From Leptodactylus fallax (Eukaryota > Chordata > Amphibia > Anura > Leptodactylidae), in assembly GCA_947044405.1 (NCBI GenBank), contig CAMRHE010000355.1, forward strand, positions 1,364,001-1,428,000: a stretch of DNA of 64,000 nucleotides, read 5' to 3'. The notes under the pieces were generated by a model, which saw only the letters and a list, made by a program, of their open reading frames with translations, did not search any database and was not told the DNA's origin. This document shows, one piece after another, positions 9,409 to 21,833 of this stretch; the stretch's first letter is position 1; each line of letters starts with the position of its first letter. The translations under genes were made by a program, and so were the position numbers.

Positions 9409-12400
9409 TATATACCTCACATAGGTAATGAATGGTTATAATAAAGTTTTAGGGGAGGGTCACTTTAAAAGTGGATGCAACATTAAACTGGCGCTGCAGC
9501 GCTTTCATTCTCTAGATTAGTAGAGGTCCCAGAGATTGGACCCCCACTGATCATAAAGTGATGACACATCCTAGAGACATTACCGTATAAGATGGGAATA
9601 CCCCTGTAACAGTAAACTATATGATTTGTATACTTTTTCTTATCCAACAGCTTTGTATGTAGACATGTACATAAAGAACATGACATGAATTCTGATAAAT
9701 AGCCCAGAGAAATCGAGGGATGAAATGTGTTATCTGAGTTCACTGGAGCTAAGTAACTCAGCAGATGTCAGGCCTAATCTTTAAGGAAAGGGGATGGAGG
9801 TCATCTTGTGTCTCTACTGCTTGACGTTTGAAGCCATCATTCAGATTGCAGGGCACAAAGAGCCACAGGCTTTACCTTACCCACAAGGCCATCCAGATGA
9901 CATTTACAGTGAAGCAAAACTAATAACAAAATGTACATACATTAGAAGATCTTAGATGTGTGCATGTTAATGACTACACAGATTACAACATTAAAACATG
10001 GTGTATATTCAGTTACAAAACTGTTGGTTTCTGTAATTGTCAATTTTTGGGCAGTCTCTTCCAGTTGTGATGTGAAAGCTGTGCTGTGTACAGGGGGGTA
10101 ATAAGAGGCTTTCCCCCCTCTCCCCATACTGACTCACAGAAGCTGCAGCTGCATCTCCCTTCTTCGTGTTAACTCTCTATTATTTTTCTGCAGATAATTT
10201 CTGCATGCATGTAAGTAAAGGGACACTACTGGCTGTTGGAGGGTAAATTTTAGAAAATGTAATATATTTAATATACTACTGATTTATATATAGCAAATAA
10301 AGTCCCCATGTCCAGCATTTGGGGGTGGGGGCTTCTTGAAATCCTGTTTTGAATAAGTCTGTTATAGTCACACATAATCTTTAAAGGGGTTACATAGTCT
10401 AGAAAAGCATTTTCATATACTTTATAAGGGAATTGTAGGTTAATACAGGGGCGGAGACAATTGCATATAGCGTCTTCCACGCAGAAGAAACTTTCCTGTC
10501 TTACATTATACAGATAACCCGTTGATGGGCACTACATAGTCATAAATTTCCCCTGTGTTGACACTGCAGGGAAACTGAACACTTACTGCCAGGTTTCCCT
10601 AGAACTTATCGCTGGTGGTCCCAGTACATTGGACACTTTCTGACCAGTTTTTGTTAAGCTTCTGCTCATCAAAGAACCAGTGGAAAGTGACCATGTGCCT
10701 TTGCATCAGGCTCTGTAAATATTTTGTGCTGTCTAAACTTTACCAAACTTAATACTATAGATTTACTTACACTTAAAGCAGATCTGTCAAATGTCCACAG
10801 CACTATTAGTCCAAATGGCACAAGAACATACTGTGTTATTTGTCTTTAAGACCTTAACAAGCTAATTCAGTTTAATAGATTTAATGCAAAAGCTTCACCT
10901 TCTACTTTTCTGTATAAATCCAATGGCCTAAAAGTATAAAAATCATTACTCGGAATTCATTCATTCATTCTAAAATTGCTATTGTCAAGTAATGAATGCA
11001 ATAAAAAATAATGTGAAAAATAAGACGTAGTTAATAGTTACAGTTATGTTTGGCTTGGTTGGTCAGGCTGGATACTTGAAGGGAATTCTTTGATAGACTT
11101 GATAGAGAATATTTTTATTTGGTTTTCCAGTTAAATTCTTTTTTTCTGAACATCCGTATATCATAATCTATCAGTGTTCTTTCATTTCAGGGTTACTGTT
11201 TAACAGTTTGTCCTTGGACATATTTTAATATTGACCTTACCGCACAGTACAGTTCCTCTAATTTAGTATGCTCAATGCGATATTCCCCTCAGTCTATTCT
11301 CAGTCTTGTCCTTATTTAGTATTTAATGCAGCAAAGTGTTTAAAATGCAAAAACATGACATACAACTAAGTTTAATAAATATAGCATTGTGGTAAATGAA
11401 GGGCTGCTTAGATTGTACAGCTCGTGTTGTCCTCAGTAACAAGGTACCCCCTGAAGTTAGTTTGGAACATTAGTAATTATGGTTACCAGGAGGTCTTATA
11501 TAGTGTAAGGATTAAAGCAACCTTGACAAGGGACAGATTGTAATGGCTAGACAAACCGGTCATAGCAACTCCAAAATGACAGGTCTCGTGGAGCGTTCCC
11601 AATATGCAGGTGTACCACCAAAGTAGTCCAAGGAAAGGCTGCCAGAAGGACAAAAGCTCATTTAACAAAGGCTGGCCCATCTGATCCAACCTCACAGTAG
11701 AGATACTTTGGCACAAATTGTTCATATAGTTAAAGGTTTTCACACAAGTCAGGGTTTTGCACAAAAAAGAAGGTGTGGATATGGGCTTGGTGTATGTGGA
11801 GCCACCACGCTGATATATGATTATTTACAGCAGTTTTCTGGCGTAAATAATCCCTAAAATCTACTATGAGCTGGCGTAGATTTCACTGCATGCATAAAGT
11901 TATCGCTGGAGGATGTGCTTAACTTATGTAAGGATGCACCTTGTCATATATGAGGCACATCTTTCAGTGGTGTAGGGATTATTAGGACCAGCGGACTATA
12001 CGCCTGTCTTGATAAATCTCCCACCATTGTTTCTGTAACTGCCATAGGAGTAAATAGTAGTTACAGAAACAGTAAAGCACAATGAGCTATGCTGTATGCA
12101 TACCTTGGGAGTCATGTTGTGCTACACCGTTTGCATAAATCCTATTTACCTATATAGAACTTATGGATACTATGTAGAACAGCTACATTTGGCTGTTTCT
12201 GTAACTCTCACAGGTATTCTTAACTCAGCTATATAGTCACAAGTCTGTGAGGCAAATACGGCCTTCAGATATTTTGGGAACCACTGCATTATGCGAAAAG
12301 AATTTTAAATGGTGCCAAGCAACTCTTCGGAATTGTCACAAGAGTGGTTGTACTATACCTGCTCCTACTACAGCTAACCTCAATCTATATAGATTGTTAT

Positions 12401-12569
12401 TTTCTATTTTATAAAATAATACTTTATAGTTATAAAATTACATTTTGGGAGATGACGAAGAAATCAAAGGGGTTATTTAGTTTCAGAGAAACAGTGGCCA
12501 CAGGCAGGGAATGTATTAAAAAAACAAATTGAGTGGTACTTACGTCCTGAATCCCATACTGACCCAGTA
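9409..12569. other. Non-coding DNA, few remnants
   Basis: No gene found. TTAAAGGGGTTACATAG at 10381 has the look of a T2-type MITE end, but I could not find its partner. The other open frames (up to 93 aa) show no family motif. Confidence 0.5.
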
Positions 12570-12574
12570 CCCAG

Positions 12575-12916
12575 CCTCATCGCTGGGCTGTAAGGAACGC
12601 CCCCTCTCTCTGTACTCGTCCATAGTGCTGTACTGTCAGAGGGAGCGTTCCTTACAGTCCAGCGATGACGCTGAGCTGTGAGGAACGCCCCCCCAGTACA
12701 AGTCTATGGACGAGTACTGTCAGGGAGGGCGTTCCTCACAGCCAAGCTAGACTGTCAGGAACACCCTTCTGATGGTGAACCATGAAACTACGACCCCCGA
12801 TATCTCCAGCCCTGGGGCACATACCGGGAAAGCCGGCAGTGTGCTGAATTCAGCGCGCTGTCGGCTTTCTAGCAGTATATAAAACTGCATATACATGAGG
12901 ACGTGAAAGGTCCTCT
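12575..12916. mobile_element. TTAA-type MITE, copy B, left end missing
   Basis: The right end is GAGGACGTGAAAGGTCCTCT, as in copies A and C, and the interior shares the TGAGGAACGCCCC and GACGAGTACTGTCAGGGAGG units with copy A. The left inverted repeat is absent. The expected TTAA on the right reads TTCA. A decayed Tc1 begins only 5 bp further on. Confidence 0.7.
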
Positions 12917-12921
12917 TTCAC

Positions 12922-13818
<897 letters not shown>

Positions 13819-13823
13819 TGTGT

Positions 13824-13827
<4 letters not shown>

Positions 13828-13872
<45 letters not shown>

Positions 13873-13873
13873 G
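13828..13873. repeat. (TA)n(TG)n microsatellite
   Basis: An alternating TA run passes into a TG run just outside the end of the Tc1 relic. Confidence 0.95.
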
Positions 13874-14011
13874 TGGATGTCATGAAGGGGTTGAGGGGAC
13901 CATACACATTAGATAAAAGTTGGCTGATACAGAATAGTGGATATTAAAGGACATCTCTTGTACGTTTCCCATCTACAGTTGCTTTTGCTGAAATTTACTT
14001 TCACCCTTTAA

Positions 14012-14354
14012 GGGAACCTGTTAGGGCAATTTGGGCCACTAAACTACCTACAGGTTCTTACATTGTAAAGCTTATCGCACCTGCATTAAAAATAAAAACC
14101 TTTATAGTTAACTAGTATCTGTACTCCAGGCTCAAGCACAGTGGTTCTGTGAACCCGGGAAAGTACACCTTGGCTTCACTGCACATGCGCCAGACCTTGG
14201 GTGCATGCTCAGTGAAGACAAGGTATAGCTCTCCAGATTCACTGACACAATGTGCAGCCACCCAGGAGAACCGGACATTTGTCCGATGTGACTCATCAGA
14301 CTCTTTAGTGCCTGTGGTTGGTTCAGTGTTCCAGATCACCATGACAGGTTTCCT
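14012..14354. mobile_element. TTAA-flanked MITE (GGGAACCTGT type)
   Basis: TTAA lies at 14008-14011 and 14355-14358. The ends GGGAACCTGTTAGGG and, read inward from the right, AGGAAACCTGTCATGG form an imperfect inverted repeat. Its left part (CACTAAACTACCTACAGGTTC) matches the right part of the MITE at 20750-21128 in inverted orientation, so they are one family. Confidence 0.7.
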
Positions 14355-14438
14355 TTAAGGTGGCCATATATATTAGAAAAATGTAGGTTGATGGTTGAAC
14401 ACCTACCAAATGAACAATCATCTGGGGAACGTTGAATA

Positions 14439-16003
14439 CACTGTGTTCCAAATTATTATGCAAAAAGTGTTTAGGAGTGATAAGGTAAGAATTTTTTTGT
14501 TTGTCAGTTAAACTCATTGATGGTGATGTGTGTCAGGGCTCTTTATATCACTGAAAGCAATTGCAGACACCTGTGCTAATTAGTGTGTCAAATTAAAGGC
14601 AAGACTACTTAAGAAGGCTGTCCCACATTATTAAGCAGCCTACATTTTCAGCCAAAATGGGAAAGAAAAAGGATGTGTCGGCTGCTGAGAAGCAACAAAT
14701 TGTGGAGTGTTTAGGTCAAGGCATGACTACAATCAACATTGCCAAGACACGTCATCGTGATCATCACACAATCAAGAAGTATGTAGCTGATTCACAGCAC
14801 ACACGTGTGCGTGCTGATAAGGGAAAATTGAGGACTCTTTCCAACAGGCAATTACGTCAGGTTAAAAGAGCAGCTTCAAAAATGCCTTGTCATAGCAGCA
14901 GACAAGTTTTTGAAGCTGCTGGTGCCTCCAACGTCCCCCGAACAACAAGATGCAGGGTCCTTCAGAGGTTTGCAGCTGTGCGTAAGCCATCCTGTCGACC
15001 TCCTATATCCACTGCACACAAGCAGAAACGGCTCCAGTGGGCCAAACAATACATGAAGACTGACTTCAAAACTGTTTTGTTCACCGATGAGTGCCGTGCA
15101 ACGATCGATGGTCCAGATGGATGGAGTGGAGGATGGCTTGTTGATGGACACCCCATGCAAACACGGCTACGGCGCCAACAAGGCCACAAGGTGGTGGAGT
15201 AATGTTTTGGGCTGGAATCATGGGGAGAGAGATTGTCGACCCCTTTAGGATCCCTGAAGGGGTAAAGATGAACTCCATAATGTATGTGGAGTTTCTCAAA
15301 CAGCACTTCCTGCCATGGTTCAAGAAGAAGAACCATGCATTCCGCAGAAAGATCATTTTCATGCATGATAATGCACCGTCTCATGCTGCAAATAATACAT
15401 CTGCATCTCCGGCTGCTATGGGCATAAAAGGGGACAAACTTATGGTGTGGCCCCCATGCTCCCCTGACCTCAACCCCATTGAGAACCTCTGGAGCATCAT
15501 CAAAAGGAGTGTCTATGCTGGCGGGAGGCAGTTCACATCTAAGCAACAGCTCTGGGAGGGTATTCTGTCCTCATGCAAAACAATTGAAGCAGAAACCATC
15601 CAAAAACTGACAAATTCAATGGACGAGAGAGTTCAGAAGCTTTTTTCGAACAAGGGGTCCTATGTGCAAATGTAACATCACCTCGAATAAAGTTTTGGCT
15701 TGAAAACTGTTTGATTTCAGTTTGTAATAACCTGCTAATGCTTATAATTTCACAATGACCATTTTTTTGTTCTTAATAAAAATGAAAAGGTTGCAAATTC
15801 TGCTGTGCATAATAATTTAAAACATGCATTTTGAGTGTTTATTTTTTTTTTTAAATATACTGTTATCATAGGCAGTTTGTTCAAAAATCTTTCAATTATA
15901 CTCGAATAGTTGATGACTGGAAAATTACAATGACTGCAATTCATATAGGTAATTTTGGAAAATATGAGAAAATATTATTTGCATAATAATTTGGAACACA
16001 GTG
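14439..16003 (+). mobile_element. Full-length Tc1-like element 4 (DD37E spacing)
   Basis: The 1,565-bp element has short terminal inverted repeats of 26 bp (CACTGTGTTCCAAATTATTATG...) and TA duplications at 14437-14438 and 16004-16005. Short ends plus 37 residues between the second D and the E fit the vertebrate DD37E group (TRT), a name I give from memory of the family. It is inserted in the MITE 14359-16215. Confidence 0.88.
14657..15675 (+). pseudogene. DD37E-type transposase, one frameshift
   Basis: The frame starts MGKKKDVSAAEKQQIVECL, a family-like N-terminus, and passes through two HTH units (about 10-105). D144 lies in LFTDECRA. At codon 181 the frame ends in KVVE-stop, while the overlapping frame continues at 15202 with MFWAGIMG. 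The family motif here is a run of glycines before VMFWAG, and the DNA reads CAAGGCCACAAGGTGGTGGAG, so a small insertion of about 5 nt (repeating CACAAGG-like sequence) has shifted the frame. The second half has HDNAPSH and NPIENLW with 37 residues between D and E. Apart from this lesion both halves are open, so the copy is young. A functional protein is unlikely. Confidence 0.88.
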
Positions 16004-16215
16004 TAAAGATTGGTTGTAAACAGAAGATCTTTTTTTGTCTGAAATATTTCTCATCCTACTATTGGCCTAAAATTTCATAGCCGACGTTTCAGGTGATGAT
16101 AATCTGTCATCTCTTGGCTAAATCAATCATTCATTGTTAAATTTAATCCGGCAAAACTCAGTTTTGGTTGAAATCCTACATTTTTATCAACTTTAGTCTA
16201 ATGTGTATGGGCACC

Positions 16216-17754
16216 TTTGCACCTTCACATCCCAGTAATTGTTGCAAGCTGTTGGATAACATTGCTGCCTGAGAAATGGAAGATAAAGGCCATCTATCAT
16301 AACATGGTCTCTGACTATGCAGTCATTTCACTTAACGCAAGCATAAAAGTAATAATAATAAAAAATGTGTGTGATGTAGCCAGTGCCTTGCAATTTGATG
16401 GATGATAGTGCGTTCATGTGTTTATTTTTATTTACTAGATAAAGATTTATTGCATTGGGTTTTAAATCCTTATTTTACCCGCACAGCTGCTGGTTGGGGA
16501 GAGGTGCACAACAGATTTTACTCCCCCATTGGTATGTTTGCTGTCAGTTAGCCTTGCGGCATGTTGTATGGTAATAAGCCATGTTGTCAATTGATTTATG
16601 TAGCATAGCGGCTATGGTTTACAGGTAAGCCAATATCTTGCTCAGACATTAATATTCAATTGGTGAACGCTTTAGGTGCAATATTGTCTTCTGAATTTAA
16701 ACGTTTTTTGTCTCTGTTTCCTTCTGTCACTTTCTGTGATGTCCTTATAAATAACATTTGATGACTGTTTTATAACCTTTGTAGTGCATAAACTAGACAG
16801 ATAGGTGTAAGGAATACAACCTACCCTTCCCCACCTTGGAAGGTTATCTTTACCATCTGAATACAGTAAGTTCACTAAATTTTTCAAATTGACCTATAAA
16901 CTATATAAAATATACAAAGCAAACCTAAATTTAGCAAGTTTTTGACTTTAGTTATCAATTTGTTATCAAGGTGTTTATTTCTTATATGAACTGTGGAGCT
17001 TTGCTATGGCGATTTGCACTAGATATCGCAAGGTCTTAGAAGAAATTAACAAGTTCTCCAGTTTCTGACAATATTGAGAGACACGGTTTTTTTTTTTAGA
17101 TAAAAATCAGTCCATGTCATGTAATGGGCAGTCCACGATTATGTGATGGACACACAGGTGCACAGCTTGTCACTGGACAGCCCTTTTAAGATGAGTTTGT
17201 TTTATTTGTCCATGCTTCTGTACAAGCTATTGTATTATTACGCTATAATCAAGATGATGTCCAGGATATAGTCATTTGTCAATTACCATACTTAAAAAAA
17301 AAAAAAAAAAAAATACAACTGTTTTGGCATTGTAGTTTCTTTTTTTTTTTTTTTTTTTTGCAACTAGTGATAAACAGTAGTAGGGAATGTATTGGAAGAA
17401 AATATTATATTATTTGAAAGGTGCTTGAGTTTTCATCAATACATGGTGTCCTCTAAGTTTTTCCCACTTCTAATAGCCACAGCACATTTTGCATTTCTGT
17501 CTAAGACAGGGGGCATGTACAAACAGAGCAGTCTCCCCCCCCCCATCTCTCCCCATCCATTATTACTACTGCTTATGTGTAATCCTGCCATGAATAACTG
17601 TAAACTAGTATACAAATAGCTGAGAAAGGCCCAAGTGAACATACTATAGGAGATTCAGAGACATTGGAATGCAAATCCAGGTTATTAGACAGCTAAAAAG
17701 ATGGTCAGTGCCAGGCAGGAGCAGGCAAGGTTTGTGTTTCTGAGCTCCAAACAG
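16216..17754. other. Non-coding DNA with repeat fragments
   Basis: No gene seen. Sequence at 17095-17190 (AATCAGTCCATG... CACACAGGTGCACAGCTTG) matches the middle of the MITE at 26708-27162 and is a fragment of it. Poly-A and poly-T runs at about 17294-17313 and 17340-17359 face each other. Confidence 0.5.
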
Positions 17755-17935
17755 AGACAGCCAGTGTCAGAGCTCAGAATCACACCCCTCGCCTGATTCT
17801 GCCTGACACTGCGCTCCTAACAGTACAGAGCCTAAATACTATGTCAGGCACCAACAATAATAGCACTTGTTGTCCTGGAACAGTGGGGTCTAGAGAAAAA
17901 ATCCCAACTGTGCCAGATCAGCAGAGTGAAGGGTA
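17755..17935. repeat. Dispersed repeat, copy 1
   Basis: AGACAGCCAGTGTCAGAGCTCAGAATCACACC and the following 170 bp match 58980-59150 with moderate divergence (shared blocks: GCTCAGAATCACACC, GGGGCTAGAGAAAAAT-like, CCCAACTGTGCCAGA). No coding sequence. The class is unknown; the copy at 59 kb ends in CCTCTTTAAC, hinting at a TTAA MITE. Confidence 0.6.
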
Positions 17936-18978
17936 TGCCAAGGTTCCTTTCATTGTTTACACAGGTACATATGAGTTAGGATCAGGCTAAGCTGGAGTAC
18001 CAGTCAGTTTTCTGGCATAAAAACTAAGCAGGGCGGGGATCAAGGCTGGCCGGGACTGGGACATCTTGGTGTGACAGTTTTACTATAATTTGCATCTGAT
18101 CACTAGCGTGGCATAGATGTTACTTCTAACACAGCCTCTTAATTCATCTATACATTGGAGTGAGAAACGACAGAATTATTAAGACTGGAGCCTGCAGCAT
18201 TGGTCAAAATAAATCAGTCCCCGTATTCGCATTCATTTGATTTTGACAAAGCTTACTGCCTTTTTGCTAATATACGGTATATGTATATATTGGCTATAAC
18301 TTCTCCCTCTTAATACACATAATGCAGCCTGTTTGGAACATCCGGCCACACAATAAGTGTAATTTGTGCTCTGCAGTTATGGATCTCAAGAGCCCTTTTC
18401 TTGGTTATGTGCTCTGAATTAAATCTGCTGCTTAACACTTACTGAGAATGTGCCAGAAAGCTGATTTGGTTGGTTGCCATGGTTAGGTATTCTCCTGCCT
18501 GATCTCCTGAGAGCTGCATTTCTGTAAACGGTGAATGTTTTCTAGTTTATCACAGTAACAAGCTGTAGTTAGTTCCATTTTCTCTGCTGGCAGACCAGTC
18601 TCTTTTGTATTTTTAGCCTGACTCTCACACAGATCTATATTTTTTTTTGCTAGTGCAATTCTGTTCTGTCTATGGAGGCATTGGACGCACAAAGGGATGG
18701 CACTGCCCTTATTATCCTCTGTAAATGCACCTTTGAAGTGGAAGTACTGCTGCAAATAAACACCTTTCACTTATCTTGCAGCCATTGAAGCTAAGCTGAC
18801 TCCAGAGAAGTGTAAATTGCCATTAGCTTTGAGGCTTGTTTTATAGGATAGCCGTAGTCTTCTTTTAATGTTTTAAGTGAAGCTCTGGTGTTAAGCTACA
18901 GTGAAGAATATATCCGTGAATTCTGTTGAGTTCTGCCTAGACAGAATAATTATCAGAGACAAAACCAACTTTGTAGAG

Positions 18979-19159
18979 CAGCGATTCCCAACAGGGGTGC
19001 CTTAGAAACTTACCAGGGGGCTGCAACACTCTGTCTTCATGCAACATTATCTGCGTTCTTTTGTGTTTTTGTAAAAATTATTTAGATGGGGTGCCCTGAA
19101 GAATTCTTCTTTTTTTTTTTTTAGACTTGCCCTGACTCTGAAAAGGTTGGGAAACAATG
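18979..19159. mobile_element. hAT-like MITE with 8-bp target duplication
   Basis: A perfect 8-bp duplication TTGTAGAG flanks the element (18971-18978 and 19160-19167). The ends CAGCGATTCCCAAC and, inward from the right, CATTGTTTCCCAACC are inverted repeats. An 8-bp duplication and CA...TG ends with TTCCCAAC are typical of hAT MITEs. It is 181 bp long and non-coding. Confidence 0.8.
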
Positions 19160-19167
19160 TTGTAGAG

Positions 19168-20749
19168 GAAACAATTAATATACTGTGTCTAACCTATCAC
19201 CTAACCATAAGATAAGTGATAATGGTTTGGGACCCCCATGATCACAAGAATAGAGACCCTGGGTCCCTTTCTATGAATAGAGGGTGAAATGCCCTGACAG
19301 TCCAGTCATCTGTATGGAACTGTCGAAGATAGCTGAGTGTGTTTATTAGTCAGTCTTTAATGCAGTGTCTCTCTGAGAGCGGCCATTTTTAAACCTTATA
19401 TACCTTATGTATTCCCACCCAGAATTATGCTTGAGGCACAAAACTGTTAAAACTTAGCTTCTACAATAGTTTTGATAATCTGTCACTAAGCAGTCACTAA
19501 GATTAACAATATACATGTTTGTCCATGTATATTGCATATGATTCAGGCTCCCAGAGTCTGTTAAGCCCACTTTACATACAAGTTTGAAACTTGTTAACTC
19601 AGCAGGGGAGATCCTGGAGTATGTGTATTCGAACATTGTTTAGTAGACGAACTGGCTCCGGCCACAGTTAAAAGGAAATATGGTATTAAGATGATATTTT
19701 CCTCAGGTGCGCAGGCTTGAATGAACGTTCCAAGTCCAAACACTTTACTGTTGGGAGCAGGGAAGGGGTGCAGACACTAAACCCCCCAAGGGGATCTGGG
19801 GGGTCACTACTGGTGTCTACGCGATGGGAACATTGACACGAGCCCCGTCATATCCCTCGCCTGATACTACAGTCATCCGGCGAGGAGTTATGGCTGTACA
19901 TATTTTTCTGGTGACATCACACAGGGAGGAGACTAGGATAGTTATACTGTATGTCTCAGATAAGGGAGAGAGACTAGAGTTCTTATCCTGGGAGAGATGT
20001 GAAGACACATGTCGTGTTACTGAGTTAAGGAAGTGCCCTGGGGCCTAGCAGTAAGGCCTCAGTGAATCAGACTACAGATCCGTTTGGTATTCTTTTCTAT
20101 CTTTTAATCCCATTTTATTTTTAATGTACTGTATTCCTTGTTTTTACCTGTATTTGCTTGACCATCCTCTGATGTGTATTTTGTATACGTTAGTGGCTAG
20201 TACCGACCCACTGGGGTTAATAAATATATAAAATTTATAAAGCTCGTTTCATGCTATCCTATGAATCCAGGCACTCACGGGTTGTGAGTGGAAGATAAAA
20301 GGGGTGATCGCAGGTAGGCCAAGTGGCTTAGCAAAGTGGTATCCTTTGCACCTTATTTGTGTCAATGTGCAGTCTTGCTGCCAAGCAAATCAATATATGT
20401 GAATAAGCCGTACAGTGCACCTGGGGAGTGGCGATATGCGCCAGAGGATCTGTTTTCACCCGTGGTTACTACACAGGGGACCTGTCAATCTTTATATTAG
20501 GGTGTGGAGCTTGTTGGCAACCACAGGTGAAAAAAGGGTGCTTTAGTAGGCACAGCCACACCCGGGTGCACCAAACAGCTCAATTCACAAGGATGGACAG
20601 TTCAATTATAAGTGACTTTGTTTGTAGTAGACTCCTTTTAATCCTGTGTTTATGGAAGTACTGTAGTTCATGGTTGATTTTGAAGTAGTTTTTGGTAGTT
20701 GCTTTCTTGTAACGTTCAACCATTTTATCATTATCAGTTTCTTGATTAA
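19168..20749. other. Unclassified; possible LTR-like segment
   Basis: No gene found. The part from about 19660 to 20470 differs from its surroundings: a GC-richer front part, then a TATA-like stretch with AATAAATATATAAAATTTATAAAG near 20218-20244. This could be a solo LTR, but I could not find TG...CA borders or a target duplication. Confidence 0.3.
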
Positions 20750-21128
20750 AAGGGAGCCTGTCAAGTCTGTATATGATCCTAAACCACTCATAGGTTCTTA
20801 TGGAACAACCTTCTGTTGGTGCCCACAAAAAAAATATATACTTTTGTACTTACCTGACTTCTGTACTCTTGGTGCCTGCACAGTCACTGAAGCTGGAGGA
20901 GTACACCTCGGCTTAACTGAATGACTGCACAGGTATCGGGAACACCTGAGATGAACCCGATGAGACCACCAGACTCATTTCTCGGTAAGTATAATGGTTT
21001 ATTTCTTCATATTGGATGCAGAGACAGTGTTAGGAATAGGCTGTTTGGGACCTAAACCTTGAATCCATAAGGACCTGTGGGTAGTTTAGTGTCCCAAATC
21101 AATCTGACTGTTTCACATTTAGGTCCTT
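20750..21128. mobile_element. TTAA-flanked MITE (AAGGGAGCCTGT type)
   Basis: TTAA lies at 20746-20749 and 21129-21132. The ends AAGGGAGCCTGTCAAG and, inward from the right, AAGGACCTAAATGTG are a short imperfect inverted repeat. Inner blocks (TAAACTACCCACAGGTCCTTAT) match the MITE at 14012-14354 in reverse. Confidence 0.65.
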
Positions 21129-21477
21129 TTAATTGGACAGATTTTCTGTCCATGACAAGCATCAATTAACAATATAAACAAGTCCGTCTGTGCTTGTTAG
21201 TTCATGCGGCCATCATCATGACATTACGGCCATTCAGTCACGTACAGTTTCTTTTCTCTGTTTACTAGAAGCAATGTGCTGATGGATTTGGAAAAAACTA
21301 TTGACTCCAGCTTCAAAAGAAAATGATTAATTATTATTTATTATGTTATATAATTGTTAATATTGTATAATTATATGCATAACATGTTGCATATTTATTT
21401 TCTTTTTTATTTCCTTTATGAATGAATTGTAGAGGGAGTTGTTGGTTTGGCCTTCTGACTTTACAGCCCTGTTTTAA

Positions 21478-21833
21478 AGGAGTCTGTCACCAGAAACCAG
21501 TATAGTAACCTAGCCCTGCAGATAGGTAGGTTAGGGTCACCTGAATCAAACAGTGTTTTCACCTTGTGAATTGGCACCTCATTTGCCAAGATATCACCTT
21601 TTTTGTCGATACGCAAAACAGTTCTTTGGAGCAACAAAGGTGTTGCCATTGCTCCAAAGAGGTAAGTGGCCACGCTCTCATTGCTCTAAAGAACTAATTT
21701 GTATATTGATATAAACTGCCATATCTCTGCAATGGAGACGTCGATTCACAGGGGAAAAGCAGTATTTGATTCTGGTTACCCTAGATTTGGGTTGACATGC
21801 CGGCTTCTGGTGACAGACTTCCTACAATATCTA
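21478..21833. mobile_element. TTAA-type MITE (AGGAGTCTGTCACCAG ends)
   Basis: TTAA precedes the left end AGGAGTCTGTCACCAGAA. The right end, read inward, is AGGAAGTCTGTCACCAGAA. The right-hand flank has ACAA where TTAA is expected. An inner pair (TGCTCCAAAG and complement) makes a further hairpin near 21635-21665. Confidence 0.7.

Larger units (their letters stand above)
14359..16215. mobile_element. MITE split by Tc1 element 4
   Basis: The left end GGTGGCCATATATATTAG... and the right end ...CTAATGTGTATGGGCACC are inverted repeats of about 45 bp, sharing CCTACATTTTT and CATCAAC-like blocks. The two halves are separated by a complete Tc1 insertion (14439-16003). Similar end sequence appears near 13890 and 62430, so this is a dispersed family. 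I could not fix the target duplication or superfamily. Confidence 0.6.

Noticed and set aside
14962..15546. Open frame of 194 codons antisense to the DD37E transposase
   Set aside because: Shadow of the real coding strand; the sense strand has all family motifs.
18370..18790. Possible conserved or exonic sequence with less obvious repeat content
   Set aside because: No splice-site-bounded open frame or known protein match could be shown from sequence alone.
19660..20470. Possible solo LTR
   Set aside because: TATA-like and GC-rich parts are suggestive, but no TG...CA ends or target duplication were found; kept only as an unclassified stretch.
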